Origin: CBDVBD01 sp965372135
Lineage (GTDB): Bacteria; Electryoneota; RPQS01; CBDVBD01
Assembly: GCA_965372135.1 (NCBI GenBank)
Contig: CBDVBD010000001.1
Location: forward strand, 9,109-73,108
Length of the DNA: 64,000 bases
Direction: 5' to 3'
The notes under the pieces were generated by a model, which saw only the letters and a program-made list of their open reading frames with translations, did not search any database and had not been told where the DNA came from. Positions 40,743 to 51,140 of this stretch are shown one piece after another; within the stretch, counting starts at the first letter, position 1; every line of letters begins with the position of its first letter. The translations under genes and the position numbers were made by a program.

Positions 40743-43016
40743 GTGACCTTTTGGAACAAATTCGGATTCTCTTTATTATTAGCACTTTGCTCCTGCCATT
40801 TAGCCTTGGCGGATAATCCCATCCGTGGATTTGTAGTGGATGCCACCAGCGCTGAACCACTACCGGTAGCAAATGTAGTAATCGAGGGAACCCAACGGGG
40901 AGCATTCACCAACCTGGACGGCTATTTCGTGATCGATCACCTGGAACCCGGTGAGTATACCCTTCACTTGTCACATCTTGGATACCAAACCACCGTGGTG
41001 AAGATCGTGGTGTCTGAAACGCTGATGGAACCGATAACCTTCGAATTAACCCCCACAGCCATCGAACTGGAAGCAGCAGAAGTGACTGTGAAAAGAAGGG
41101 ACGTGCGCAGAGCCCCCACTGTTTCCAGTGTGCCGTTAACCGGAAGTACTCTTCGAAGATTACCGTTGCTGGCGGTGGAATCTGATGTACTCCGAGCCGT
41201 GCAAGCCATTCCCGGCGTCAAAACCTCATCAGAGCTGTCCAGTAGTATCTACGTACGGGGTGGAAGTCCTGACCAGACCTTGATACTCTTGGACCACAAT
41301 GTGATCTACAATCCCAATCACCTGTTCGGAATCTTCAGCACCTTCAATGCCGATGTCACCAAACGTGTCAATTTGATGAAAGGCGGTTTCCCCGCTGAAT
41401 ATGGAGGGCGATCCGGGAGCGTCTTGGAGATAGTCACCAACGAAGGAAATCGTAAAGAATTCACAGGTCAAGCGTCGGTGGGTATTGTGTCCGCTCGGTT
41501 GGCACTGGAAGGTCCTCTGCCCGGGAACAAAGGATCCTACGCCATTTCCGGGCGACGGAGCTACGTGGATCCTCTGGTGAAGTTCCTGCTTGCGGAAGGC
41601 ATCGATTTGGACATTCCGGACTATTTCTTCTATGACACCAATGGCAAATTAAACATTGACTTATCCAAAAAAAGCACCCTAAACTTATCCGGATATTGGG
41701 GCAAGGATGACCTCTATGTAAATTATGGTCCGGAGAGCAATCAGACTGATGTAAATATGCAATGGGGTAACGGCTTATTCACCAGTCGTTTCCGTCATGT
41801 CCTGGGTCGGAATTTGTTCCTTTCTGCCAATGCTGCCGTCAGTCGTTATCGTTCGGAATCCAGCGAAGAAAATCATGGTGTGTTCGTATCGGAAACCGAT
41901 GACACACTTCTGGACTATCTGTTAAAAGTCGATTTGGAATTTTTGGGCAACGACGACCACCGCATAAAGACCGGTGTGGCGGTGAACCGCTACGATTTCA
42001 CCTTGAATGCAAGAGAACTCGGTGTGACGGAAGCACAGGTCGATGAAATCAGCCATTTGTATTCGGCATACATTCAAGATGGCTGGCGAATCAGTGCACA
42101 TTTCGAAATGAAGCCCGGGTTGCGGGTATATTATTATGATAAAGGGAATTACATCGAATTCGACCCCCGCTTAGCTTGTGTCTATCATTACACTACCGAC
42201 ATGCGCTTCAAAATCGGAGGAGGACGCTACACCCAGTTTATAAATCTCCTCAATTTCGGTGAGGGGATGAGCAACTACGACATCTGGGTGCCGGTGGATG
42301 AATCCCTGGGACCGTCCCGTTCCGATCAATTGGTGGTAGGATTTGAGTGGGAACCTTCGAACAAGTATGAATTCACCGCGGAAGCCTACTACACCGACAT
42401 GAATAATATCGTCGAATATAACCGGGTTCGCACCAAAGAAGTCGAAACTGCCAGTGATGTGTTCCTCCCAGGTGGTGACGGTTATGCCTATGGTATGGAA
42501 TGGATGTTCCAACGCACTGCTGGTCGTCTGACCGGATGGTTGGGTTATTCACTCGCTTGGACTAAACGACGGTTCGAAGGAACATACCTGAACAATGGTA
42601 ACTGGTACTACCCCATCTGGGACCGTCGACACGATTTCATTGCGGTGGCAAATTATATCCTGAATCAACGCTGGGAGTTTTCCGGAAGTTGGAGGTTTCA
42701 CACTGGGCAAGGATATACTCAAGAACTGGGAATATATCCCAGCCGATATACCAGCTATGGATATGACCGCCAAATTTTATACGGTGACCTGAACAATTAC
42801 CGGTTTCCGACGGATCATCGGTTGGACATCGCCGCGGCATTCCATCACGAATTCTGGACCGGACATCCCGCGACAGTGCGGTTTGGATTATACAATGTCT
42901 ATAGCCGCCGGAGTTACTGGCGACGTTCGGTAAGCACCAAAAAGAATCCTGTGGAAATTGAGGATGTCAGACTGCTGCCGATTCTTCCTATGTTCAATTA
43001 TGAAGTGAGGTTCTAA
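40743..43016 (+). CDS. TonB-dependent receptor with N-terminal carboxypeptidase-regulatory-like domain
   Basis: 757 residues from GTG 40743, directly behind an in-frame TAA; GAGGAG at 40723-40728 is 14 bases away, a long spacing. Signal peptide to ~24 (CSCHLALA-DNP). A carboxypeptidase-D-regulatory-like domain (~25-110; IRGFVVDATSAEPLPVANVV), a plug domain (~120-235; SSIYVRGGSPDQTLILLDH, YGGRSGSVLEIVTNEG) and a 22-strand-type barrel ending in … FNYEVRF. It resembles the outer-membrane transporters and receptors of FCB bacteria that work with surface lipoproteins. The neighbouring permeases suggest that exported cargo or a signal passes this receptor; import of a nutrient is the standard alternative. 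Confidence 0.88.
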   Translation: MTFWNKFGFSLLLALCSCHLALADNPIRGFVVDATSAEPLPVANVVIEGTQRGAFTNLDGYFVIDHLEPGEYTLHLSHLGYQTTVVKIVVSETLMEPITFELTPTAIELEAAEVTVKRRDVRRAPTVSSVPLTGSTLRRLPLLAVESDVLRAVQAIPGVKTSSELSSSIYVRGGSPDQTLILLDHNVIYNPNHLFGIFSTFNADVTKRVNLMKGGFPAEYGGRSGSVLEIVTNEGNRKEFTGQASVGIVSARLALEGPLPGNKGSYAISGRRSYVDPLVKFLLAEGIDLDIPDYFFYDTNGKLNIDLSKKSTLNLSGYWGKDDLYVNYGPESNQTDVNMQWGNGLFTSRFRHVLGRNLFLSANAAVSRYRSESSEENHGVFVSETDDTLLDYLLKVDLEFLGNDDHRIKTGVAVNRYDFTLNARELGVTEAQVDEISHLYSAYIQDGWRISAHFEMKPGLRVYYYDKGNYIEFDPRLACVYHYTTDMRFKIGGGRYTQFINLLNFGEGMSNYDIWVPVDESLGPSRSDQLVVGFEWEPSNKYEFTAEAYYTDMNNIVEYNRVRTKEVETASDVFLPGGDGYAYGMEWMFQRTAGRLTGWLGYSLAWTKRRFEGTYLNNGNWYYPIWDRRHDFIAVANYILNQRWEFSGSWRFHTGQGYTQELGIYPSRYTSYGYDRQILYGDLNNYRFPTDHRLDIAAAFHHEFWTGHPATVRFGLYNVYSRRSYWRRSVSTKKNPVEIEDVRLLPILPMFNYEVRF

Positions 43017-43931
43017 ATGAGCGATTTCTTGACTTTCGCAGAACCTGCACGTTCATATAGAACCCTGTGGTTGCTGATTCCGGGCTTAATCTTAATTCTG
43101 TTAGTATCCAGTTGCGAAAAAAATCCCACCGAAGTGGAAGAATACATTCGCGAACCGGTTCTGTCCGCGTTTATCCATAACGGGAAAAGGGTGGATTACA
43201 TCTTTCTTGACCGGGTGGCGTCGTTGGATGCGGTCTATCATCCGGATGATTGGTTCATTTTCGGTGCAGACGTAAAGATGTTTCCGGTTGATAATCCAGC
43301 AGCCGGAGATACTATTCATTTCCGGGAATATTATCGGTTTGTCGAGGGATGGGTGTACACTCCGGACCCGGGGAACCATTTGTACCCCCAGGCGTTCGTG
43401 CGCTATCGGATCGAAGCACGAAAACCCGACGAGAACATTTACCTGTGGGCGGAAACGATGATGCCCGATACCTTTTCTATCACTGTGACAAACCATGAAG
43501 TTATCAACGACACTATCTGGATTCCGCTGGATTGGAACGATCCTCCCTTAGAACTGATTTGGACAAAAGCAGATTCCGCCGGAGGGTACGTTCTCCGAAC
43601 CATGTGCCAAAATATTGACCCCTTGACACAAAATGTCTTGCCGTGTATTCCACTTGATCCAAATTACGAAATTGGGGAAGAACCTGACCTTCAATATCTC
43701 GAGGTGGTTGGAAGAAGTGCACGTAGCGTGACAGTACCTTGGTTGGCAGTCAATTATACAGATCATAACTTGATCGAAATCCAAGCCACCAGCTTGGATT
43801 ACATCGAATATTTGGAGTCGCTGTTTAATTTTCAGGAATCCAATCCTATATCCAACGTCCATGGCGGGCGTGGTGTGTTTGCCGGATTCTCAACCGACCA
43901 TATCATACTAACAATGCAATCGGTCAAGTAG
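43017..43931 (+). CDS. DUF4249-like lipoprotein coupled to the TonB-dependent receptor
   Basis: 304 residues; ATG 43017 directly follows the receptor stop (TAAATG), so translation is coupled. A membrane stretch (~22-36) ends in the lipobox LVSSC (Cys near 37). The rest is beta-rich (VLSAFIHNGKRVDYIFLDRV, DTFSITVTNHEVINDTIWIP) and resembles DUF4249 proteins, which commonly sit next to TonB receptors in Bacteroidota. Probable partner subunit of the receptor on the outer membrane. DUF4249 membership is a judgement from layout and a few motifs, not a search. Confidence 0.65.
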   Translation: MSDFLTFAEPARSYRTLWLLIPGLILILLVSSCEKNPTEVEEYIREPVLSAFIHNGKRVDYIFLDRVASLDAVYHPDDWFIFGADVKMFPVDNPAAGDTIHFREYYRFVEGWVYTPDPGNHLYPQAFVRYRIEARKPDENIYLWAETMMPDTFSITVTNHEVINDTIWIPLDWNDPPLELIWTKADSAGGYVLRTMCQNIDPLTQNVLPCIPLDPNYEIGEEPDLQYLEVVGRSARSVTVPWLAVNYTDHNLIEIQATSLDYIEYLESLFNFQESNPISNVHGGRGVFAGFSTDHIILTMQSVK

Positions 43932-43962
43932 AGACCAATTGCCACAAAGAAAGAGGGATGAT

Positions 43963-46365
43963 ATGCTGAGAAACTATCTGAAAATTGCTTTTCGCAATAT
44001 CTTAAGGCACAAAACCTATTCCTTTATTAATGTTGCAGGTTTAGCCATCGGAATGGCGTGTTGCATCCTGATCCTGCTCTGGGTGAACCACGAACTGAGC
44101 TACGACAAGTTCCACGAAAATGCAAACCGAATTTACCGCCTTTGCCTGGATACCAATATCGGCGGCAGCGAGCTGCAGGCACCCGTGAGCTGCGCACCGG
44201 CACCCCTCGTGATGGTGCAAGAATTCCCGGAAGTCGAAGATGCGGTACGAGTGCAACCCTTAGGAAAAGTCCTGGTAGAGACCGGATCCAAAAAGTTCTA
44301 TGAGGAATATATCTTCTACTCTGATAATTCAGTGTTCAACGTGTTTAGCTTCCCGTTATTGCAGGGCGATCCCCAGTCAGCGCTGGTCACAGCTTACTCA
44401 ATCGTGCTGACTGAAACCATGGCGGCGAAGTATTTCGGAGATGAAAATCCTATCGGTAAGACCTTAACAATCAACAACGAAAATGAGTTCACCATCACTG
44501 GAATAATGCAAGATGTTCCATACAATTCGCACTTGAATTTCAATATGTTATGTTCTTTTGAGACATTATATGCCGAGAACAGAGAGTATCTGGAAATATG
44601 GCTTGAGTTCTCCTATTGGAGTTATCTGTTGCTGGCAGAAAACACTAATATCTTAGCGCTGGAGCAGAAATTTCCCGAATTAATAGACCAGAATATGGGT
44701 GACGAACTGGGAAAAATCGGAGGAACTTTAGATTTTTTTCTACAACCTCTCACTGATATCTATTTATATTCAAAAATGGATTACGAAATTTCTACTCTGG
44801 GAGATATTACAAATGTTTACCTCTTCGCCGGTATCGCTCTGTTTGTCCTGCTAATCGCTTGTTTCAATTTCATAAATCTATCCACTGCCCGATCGGCAAT
44901 TCGTGCACGGGAAGTCGGAATACGAAAAACCTTTGGCGCAGTTCGTGGCAAACTAATCGCACAGTTCCTGGGCGAATCTATTATCTATAGCTTGCTGTCC
45001 TTGATAATAGCCGTCATCCTGTTGGAAATGTTCGTACCGGTATTCAACTCCATGACCGAAGGAAAGCTGGATGTCAATCTATTCCAAACACCATGGCTGA
45101 TCCCGGGATTGTTGGGGCTGGCAGTTTTGGTGGGATTGATCGCCGGTAGTTACCCTGCGTTCTTTTTGTCTTCCTTCAAGCCGGTTAAGGTGTTCAAAGG
45201 AAATCTGAAATTGGGTGCTGCAAATTCCCGGTTCCGAAGCATTTTAGTGGTATCTCAATTCGTGATTTCCATCGTTCTGATCATCGGCACAATAACCATA
45301 TATCAACAATTACGGTACATGAAAACTAAGAAACTGGGCTTCAATAAAGAACAGGTTCTTGTAATCCCCACTGTCAGTGATGTAGAGGATCAGTCCAAAT
45401 CCGCCCTAAAACACGAATTGGCGAGCGTGAATGGAGTAGTGAACGTTGCTCTGACCAGCTTCATCCCTGGTGAATTCACCAGTAAAAGCGTATTTATTCC
45501 GGAGGATTTTTCCGAAGATCAAACTCAGATGATCGCCCATTTCTATGCCGATGAAAATTTTCTACCAGTATTGGGTGTGGAAATGCATGCTGGACGGAAT
45601 TTCTCTCTCGAATTCGCCACTGATACCGCGGAAGCGATAATCATTAACCAAACCGCTGTCCGGAAATTTGGCTGGGACGATCCGGTAGGGAAGACTATAA
45701 AAACTCCGGATATTGAAAATGGGGAAATTATTTGGAAACCCAATACCGTCATCGGTGTGGTGAAGGATTTTCATCTCACATCCTTGCACAAAGAAATCGA
45801 ACCCCTAATCATCCGCAATATCTGTGATGCCAGCATGATGTGCCTGCGTGTTTCCACCGACCAAATCCAACACACATTGGATCTCCTGCAAGGTAAGTGG
45901 AACGACATTTTCCCGCAGCAACCCTTTGATTACTATTTCCTCGATGAATCTTATGACAACCTGTACCGTGCCGAGCAGAGGTTGGGCGATATAGCGTTAT
46001 CCTTTTGTCTGCTGGCAATTTTCGTAGGCTGCCTTGGATTATTCGGGTTGTCTGCGTTTACCGCCGAACAGCGCACCAAGGAAATTGGTATTCGGAAAGT
46101 GTTGGGCGCTTCTGTGTCAGGCATGGTCTTAATGTTATCGAAGGAATTCACTAAATGGGTGGTGATAGCCAATGTTATTGCCTTTCCCATAGCCTATTTC
46201 GTGATGCGCCACTGGTTAGAGAATTTCGCATATCGCATCGATGTAGGTTGGACTACGTTCGCGTTGGCTGCGATTCTGGCACTGATTATTGCCGTGATTA
46301 CTGTCAGCTTCCAAGCTGTCAAAGCCGCGGTTGCTAATCCAATTAACTCCTTGCGATATGAGTAA
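43963..46365 (+). CDS. ABC permease 6, FtsX/MacB fold
   Basis: 800 residues from ATG 43963, with AGAGGGA upstream; the frame is open to 43939 but lacks an SD there. Coupling motifs REVGIRKTFGA (from 316) and KEIGIRKVLGA (from 706); tail ANPINSLRYE. It resumes the permease array after the receptor/lipoprotein pair and starts a run of five without interruption. First-half membrane sequence SFINVAGLAIGMACCILILL is close to permeases 3, 5 and 7, consistent with duplication within the cluster. Confidence 0.9.
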   Translation: MLRNYLKIAFRNILRHKTYSFINVAGLAIGMACCILILLWVNHELSYDKFHENANRIYRLCLDTNIGGSELQAPVSCAPAPLVMVQEFPEVEDAVRVQPLGKVLVETGSKKFYEEYIFYSDNSVFNVFSFPLLQGDPQSALVTAYSIVLTETMAAKYFGDENPIGKTLTINNENEFTITGIMQDVPYNSHLNFNMLCSFETLYAENREYLEIWLEFSYWSYLLLAENTNILALEQKFPELIDQNMGDELGKIGGTLDFFLQPLTDIYLYSKMDYEISTLGDITNVYLFAGIALFVLLIACFNFINLSTARSAIRAREVGIRKTFGAVRGKLIAQFLGESIIYSLLSLIIAVILLEMFVPVFNSMTEGKLDVNLFQTPWLIPGLLGLAVLVGLIAGSYPAFFLSSFKPVKVFKGNLKLGAANSRFRSILVVSQFVISIVLIIGTITIYQQLRYMKTKKLGFNKEQVLVIPTVSDVEDQSKSALKHELASVNGVVNVALTSFIPGEFTSKSVFIPEDFSEDQTQMIAHFYADENFLPVLGVEMHAGRNFSLEFATDTAEAIIINQTAVRKFGWDDPVGKTIKTPDIENGEIIWKPNTVIGVVKDFHLTSLHKEIEPLIIRNICDASMMCLRVSTDQIQHTLDLLQGKWNDIFPQQPFDYYFLDESYDNLYRAEQRLGDIALSFCLLAIFVGCLGLFGLSAFTAEQRTKEIGIRKVLGASVSGMVLMLSKEFTKWVVIANVIAFPIAYFVMRHWLENFAYRIDVGWTTFALAAILALIIAVITVSFQAVKAAVANPINSLRYE

Positions 46366-46376
46366 TAGGGAGAAAA

Positions 46377-48713
46377 ATGTTTAAAAACTACCTAAAAATC
46401 GCGATTCGAAACATTGTCAAAAGCAAATTCTATTCCGTGATTAACGTGGTAGGGCTCGCCATTGGAATGGCGTGCTGTATCCTGATTTTGTTGTGGATAC
46501 AAGATGAAGTGAGCTATGACAAATTCCACGAAAACAGCAATCGTATCTACAGAATTGTCTTAAATGATTATATCGGTTCACCGCCACCGTTGGCACCTTT
46601 AATCGAGCGGGAGATACCGGAAATCACCAAGACCGCCAGAATCGATGTCTATACCAAAGCCTCCAGTTTTGTTTTCAGCTATGGGGATAAATACTTCAAC
46701 GAAGATAGATTTTTTCTGGTGGATCCGGCGTTTTTCGAGATGTTTTCCTTTGATTTCATTACCCAGCAATCAGATGATGTGCTTAAGGACGCCAGTTCAA
46801 TTGTGATCTCTGAATCCACTGCGAAGAAATATTTTCTGGAAGAAAATCCCATCGGAAAAGTATTAAATCTTGAAGGCAAGCGGGATTTTGTGGTGACCGG
46901 TGTATTTAGGGATATACCGAACAATTCTCACATGCAGTTTGACTTGGCGGGATCCTATCATCTACTCATCGAAAAAGATGGATCAAAATTGGAAGAACAT
47001 TGGGGCGCATATAATTATCTGACCTATTTCATGACCGAACATCCGGTGGCTCCTCGGGTGTTACGGGATAAAATCGGTGAAGCTTTCACGCGTCATACTG
47101 AGAATACCAATAATCCTTTTTTCGTGCAAAGGTTAACCGACATCCACCTGAAATCTCATGTCACAGGTGAAATCAGCCCAAACGGCAGCATCATAGATGT
47201 TTACATATTTGCTGCTATCGCGTTAATTGTACTGCTGATCGCATGTATAAACTACATGAATCTCGCCACGGCACGGTTTACAAAACGGACGAAAGAAATT
47301 GGGGTGCGCAAAGTGATAGGAGCCAGCCGGAATCAGTTGATTTGGCAATTCTTTGGTGAATCGGTTATCATGTCAATTATTGCTGTTTTATTGTCTGTCG
47401 CATTGGTAGAACTGGTTTTACCGATATTTAATCCCTTAGTGGATAAGCAGTTACATTTGAATTCGCTGCGAGTAGAAATGGCTGTGGGATTAATTTTATT
47501 GGCGTTGTTGACTGGTCTGGTTGCTGGGAGTTACCCGGCATTTTTTCTATCCTCGCTGAAACCATCGAACATAATTAAAGGGAAAATCGATACCGGTCGA
47601 CGTGGTTCCCAGTTTCGAAAATCGATGGTTGTACTGCAATTTGCCTTGTCAATATTCTTCTTTTTGTTTGCGATTGTTATCAGTCAGCAGATGACATTTT
47701 TGAAGACGGTGGATTTAGGATTCAACAGAGACCACATTGTTAATATCCCAATTGGAAAGGGAGTGAATGAACGACTTATCGCCTTGAAAAGTGAATTGAT
47801 GAACATACCTGAAGTTCAAAATGTCTCCTATTCCAACTTTTCCAGTGGTTACAATCATTATCGTCAGAGCACCTGGTGGGAAGGACGACCGGAGGATGAC
47901 TGGGATATGATGAGGTGGACCCCCGTGGATCAAGATTTTATCAAGACTTTTGATTTGGAAGTGATTAAGGGAAGTGACTTTTCTCAAGGAGAACAACATC
48001 TAAATCAGTATGTGTTAAACGAATCTGCTGTAAAATATATTGGCTGGGATGATCCGATTGGCAAACAATTTCAGATCATCAGGAAAGGCGAAGTGGTTGG
48101 TGTGGTGAAGGATTTTAACTTCAAGTCGTTGCATGAACCGATTCAACCTGTTGCGTTGGTGGTTTTTCCGAAGCTTTTAACCCATATTTCAATTCGGATC
48201 ATTCCGCAAAACGTATCAGGAGCATTAGGAAAAATTGAAACAGTTTGGAAAGAATTGGTTCCTGATCGCCCTTTCGATTATTTCTTCTACGATGAATCCT
48301 ATGACGCCATGTACCATGCAGAGCAGAAGACCGGGAAAATTTTCCGCTATGCCGCCCTAACTGCGGTGATAATTTCCTGCCTTGGGTTATTCGGAATAGC
48401 ATCCTATGCCTCGGCGCAGCGCACCAAGGAAATTGGTGTTCGGAAAGTCTTAGGCGCCACGGTGGCAAGCATTATCGGACTGATTTCCCGGGAGTTCGTA
48501 ATTTTAGTGGTTATTGCCAATCTAATCACTTTCCCAATTGCCTATTACGCCATTGGTAAATGGCTTGAGAATTTCGCCTATCATATCGATGTCGGCGCAG
48601 GTGTATTCTTGCTGGTGGGGATTCTTGTTCTGGTTATCGCATTGCTTACCGTGGGGTTCCAGGCTGTCAGAGCAGCCGTCGCTAATCCAATAGATTCACT
48701 GAGATACGAATAA
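46377..48713 (+). CDS. ABC permease 7, FtsX/MacB fold
   Basis: 778 residues, the shortest full copy; ATG 46377 after TAGGGAGAAAA, 11 bases behind permease 6. Coupling motifs KEIGVRKVIGA (from 306) and KEIGVRKVLGA (from 684); tail ANPIDSLRYE. The first periplasmic domain lacks about 10-20 residues relative to permeases 4 and 10. Membrane segments are intact, so it should be functional. Confidence 0.9.
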   Translation: MFKNYLKIAIRNIVKSKFYSVINVVGLAIGMACCILILLWIQDEVSYDKFHENSNRIYRIVLNDYIGSPPPLAPLIEREIPEITKTARIDVYTKASSFVFSYGDKYFNEDRFFLVDPAFFEMFSFDFITQQSDDVLKDASSIVISESTAKKYFLEENPIGKVLNLEGKRDFVVTGVFRDIPNNSHMQFDLAGSYHLLIEKDGSKLEEHWGAYNYLTYFMTEHPVAPRVLRDKIGEAFTRHTENTNNPFFVQRLTDIHLKSHVTGEISPNGSIIDVYIFAAIALIVLLIACINYMNLATARFTKRTKEIGVRKVIGASRNQLIWQFFGESVIMSIIAVLLSVALVELVLPIFNPLVDKQLHLNSLRVEMAVGLILLALLTGLVAGSYPAFFLSSLKPSNIIKGKIDTGRRGSQFRKSMVVLQFALSIFFFLFAIVISQQMTFLKTVDLGFNRDHIVNIPIGKGVNERLIALKSELMNIPEVQNVSYSNFSSGYNHYRQSTWWEGRPEDDWDMMRWTPVDQDFIKTFDLEVIKGSDFSQGEQHLNQYVLNESAVKYIGWDDPIGKQFQIIRKGEVVGVVKDFNFKSLHEPIQPVALVVFPKLLTHISIRIIPQNVSGALGKIETVWKELVPDRPFDYFFYDESYDAMYHAEQKTGKIFRYAALTAVIISCLGLFGIASYASAQRTKEIGVRKVLGATVASIIGLISREFVILVVIANLITFPIAYYAIGKWLENFAYHIDVGAGVFLLVGILVLVIALLTVGFQAVRAAVANPIDSLRYE

Positions 48714-48737
48714 CTTTAACATGTTTTTGAGGATATC

Positions 48738-51122
48738 GTGATTAAAAACTATTTGAAAGTTACGGTTCGGAACCTGTTCAAGAACAAAGTGTATTCTATC
48801 ATCAACATCGTTGGCTTAGCCATTGGAATGTCGGGAAGTTTATTGATCTCCATGTATGTCGCGAATGAGATGAGCTACGAGAATTTTCATCAAAACCGCC
48901 ATCGTATTTATCGGATCTCTCTCGGATTTGGAAACAGTGACGGGAAAATGAAAATGGCAGGAGTAATGCCTGCCTTGGGTCCCGCATTGCTCGAAACCAT
49001 CCCCGAGGTGGAAAATGTTGTTAGATTCTATTCTGATCGTGGTGCAAGTATATCATACAATGAAATTACCAGTACCGAAAACCGGTGTATGTTTGCAGAT
49101 CCCGCCATATTCGATATTTTTTCTTTCACCCTAAAAAGCGGCGACAAAAATTCTGTGTTGACGGAACCCTTAACGATGGTGTTAACGGAAAGGATGGCGC
49201 GAAAATATTTTGGGACCAGCGATCCTGTGGGACAAATTATGATGTACGATGATGAATACCCGATGCAGATCACTGGAGTTATGGAAGATGTCCCCGCAAA
49301 TACTCACATAAAATTCGATGGGTTGATTTCCTATGCCTCCCTGGAAACAATGCAACGAAGCGTGCAATCACCCTGGAACAATTTCGGGAATTGCTTTACA
49401 TACATCCTGATGCATGAAAATACCACACCGGTAGGATTGATGGAGCATATCAAGCAGCTTCTGAGTACAAATACATCCCAGCAGTTTGCTGATATGTTCG
49501 ATTTCTATGTGCTGCCGCTTAGTGAAATACATTTGTCATCCGGTTTCATGGGTGATTTGGAAGCCGCGGGAAATCGGTCATTTATCATCCTTTTTTCCGT
49601 GGTGTCGGTTCTGGTGTTGGTGATTGCTTGTTTCAACTTCATGAATTTATCCACCGCACGTTCCCTGAAACGGATGAAGGAAATTGGGGTAAGAAAAGTG
49701 CTTGGTGCCAATCGTCTGCAACTGATGAAGCAGTTCTTAACCGAATCGATGTTAATCGCCATCGCATCGATCTTACTTGGTTTAGTATTATTTGAATTGT
49801 TCTATCCTACTCTGAATTCATTCATAGGAAGTACCTTGGATGTTGAACACCAGAACTATGGATATTTATTCTTGTTCATCCCAGTGATACTGATTGTAGT
49901 TGGATTGATTGCCGGCAGTTATCCAGCCCTGCATTATTCTCGTAATTCATCCATCGATTGTCTAAGAACCGATACGATGATACATTCCGGAAAATCGTTT
50001 TCACGGCGGTTTCTGGTGGTGGCGCAATTTGTGATTTCCATCGTTCTAATCGCCGTGACTGTCACCGTGTTTCAGCAACTTCGATACATGATCGATGCGG
50101 ATCTCGGTTTCGATAAAGACAATGTGGTGTTGATATATATCCCCTGGGACCAGAAAGAAGGCAATCAAAAATATTCCGTCATCAAGGAGGAGCTCTTACA
50201 ATATCCCAATATTAACAGTGTTTCCGGATTGTACGTCGTGCCGGGCATTAACAGCCGGGAGCGAAGAGGAGTACGTTTGGAAGGTACTGAAGAAGATCAA
50301 TTTATCATGCTGCAAGCTGCATCGGTTGATCGTGGATTTATTGATGTGTTAGGATTAGAGTTACTGTCAGGCAGGGATTTTTCCGATGGCGAAACTTTCA
50401 GTATAATCTTGAACGAAGCAGCAGTGACTAATTTGAACATCCAAAATCCCATCGGGAAAACTCTGGGTGTGTCAAGGGAAGATGGCATGGAAGACGCCAC
50501 CATTATCGGAGTAGTCAAGGACTTTCACCTGTATTCCAAACAGGAGGATATCGAACCTCTGATGATGTATATTAATCCGGAATATTACAATATGATTGGG
50601 GTTCGAATCGAGCCTAACGATGCTGCATCTACACTCGCCTACATGGAGGACAAATGGAAGCAAATCGATCCCGAATCTTCCTTTCAATACTCATTTTTGG
50701 ATGAAACGTACCAAAAACTATATCGTTCCGAAGAGAGAATCGGACAGCTATTCACTGTGTTTTCCTTGTTGGCAATCCTGATTGCTTCTCTGGGCTTGTT
50801 TGGTCTGGCTTCCTTCATGACGGAACGTCGCACCAAGGAAATCGGTATTCGAAAAGTCCTGGGTGCTACCATATCCAATATCATTGCCATGATATCACGG
50901 GAATTTGTGGTTTTGGTGGTCATTTCCGGCATCATTGCGATTCCCATTGCTTATTATTTTATGAATAAGTGGCTGGATAATTTCGCATATCATATCACAA
51001 TTAGTGTTGGCGTGTTCCTGCTGGCGACGATTTTGGCACTGTGTATCGCATTATTGACTGTTAGTTTTCAGGCAATGAAAGCCGCATTGGCAAATCCGGT
51101 GAAATCATTGAGGTACGAGTAA
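48738..51122 (+). CDS. ABC permease 8, FtsX/MacB fold
   Basis: 794 residues from GTG 48738 (GAGGA upstream; no ATG nearby). TM1 reads SIINIVGLAIGMSGSLLIS, where the common CC pair is replaced by SG. Coupling motifs KEIGVRKVLGA (from 314) and KEIGIRKVLGA (from 700); tail ANPVKSLRYE. The loop after TM4 (YPALHYSRNSSIDCLRTD) differs from the usual Y-P-A-F-F-L-S form. Confidence 0.9.
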   Translation: MIKNYLKVTVRNLFKNKVYSIINIVGLAIGMSGSLLISMYVANEMSYENFHQNRHRIYRISLGFGNSDGKMKMAGVMPALGPALLETIPEVENVVRFYSDRGASISYNEITSTENRCMFADPAIFDIFSFTLKSGDKNSVLTEPLTMVLTERMARKYFGTSDPVGQIMMYDDEYPMQITGVMEDVPANTHIKFDGLISYASLETMQRSVQSPWNNFGNCFTYILMHENTTPVGLMEHIKQLLSTNTSQQFADMFDFYVLPLSEIHLSSGFMGDLEAAGNRSFIILFSVVSVLVLVIACFNFMNLSTARSLKRMKEIGVRKVLGANRLQLMKQFLTESMLIAIASILLGLVLFELFYPTLNSFIGSTLDVEHQNYGYLFLFIPVILIVVGLIAGSYPALHYSRNSSIDCLRTDTMIHSGKSFSRRFLVVAQFVISIVLIAVTVTVFQQLRYMIDADLGFDKDNVVLIYIPWDQKEGNQKYSVIKEELLQYPNINSVSGLYVVPGINSRERRGVRLEGTEEDQFIMLQAASVDRGFIDVLGLELLSGRDFSDGETFSIILNEAAVTNLNIQNPIGKTLGVSREDGMEDATIIGVVKDFHLYSKQEDIEPLMMYINPEYYNMIGVRIEPNDAASTLAYMEDKWKQIDPESSFQYSFLDETYQKLYRSEERIGQLFTVFSLLAILIASLGLFGLASFMTERRTKEIGIRKVLGATISNIIAMISREFVVLVVISGIIAIPIAYYFMNKWLDNFAYHITISVGVFLLATILALCIALLTVSFQAMKAALANPVKSLRYE

Positions 51123-51140
51123 AGGTATAAGGAGTCGAGC

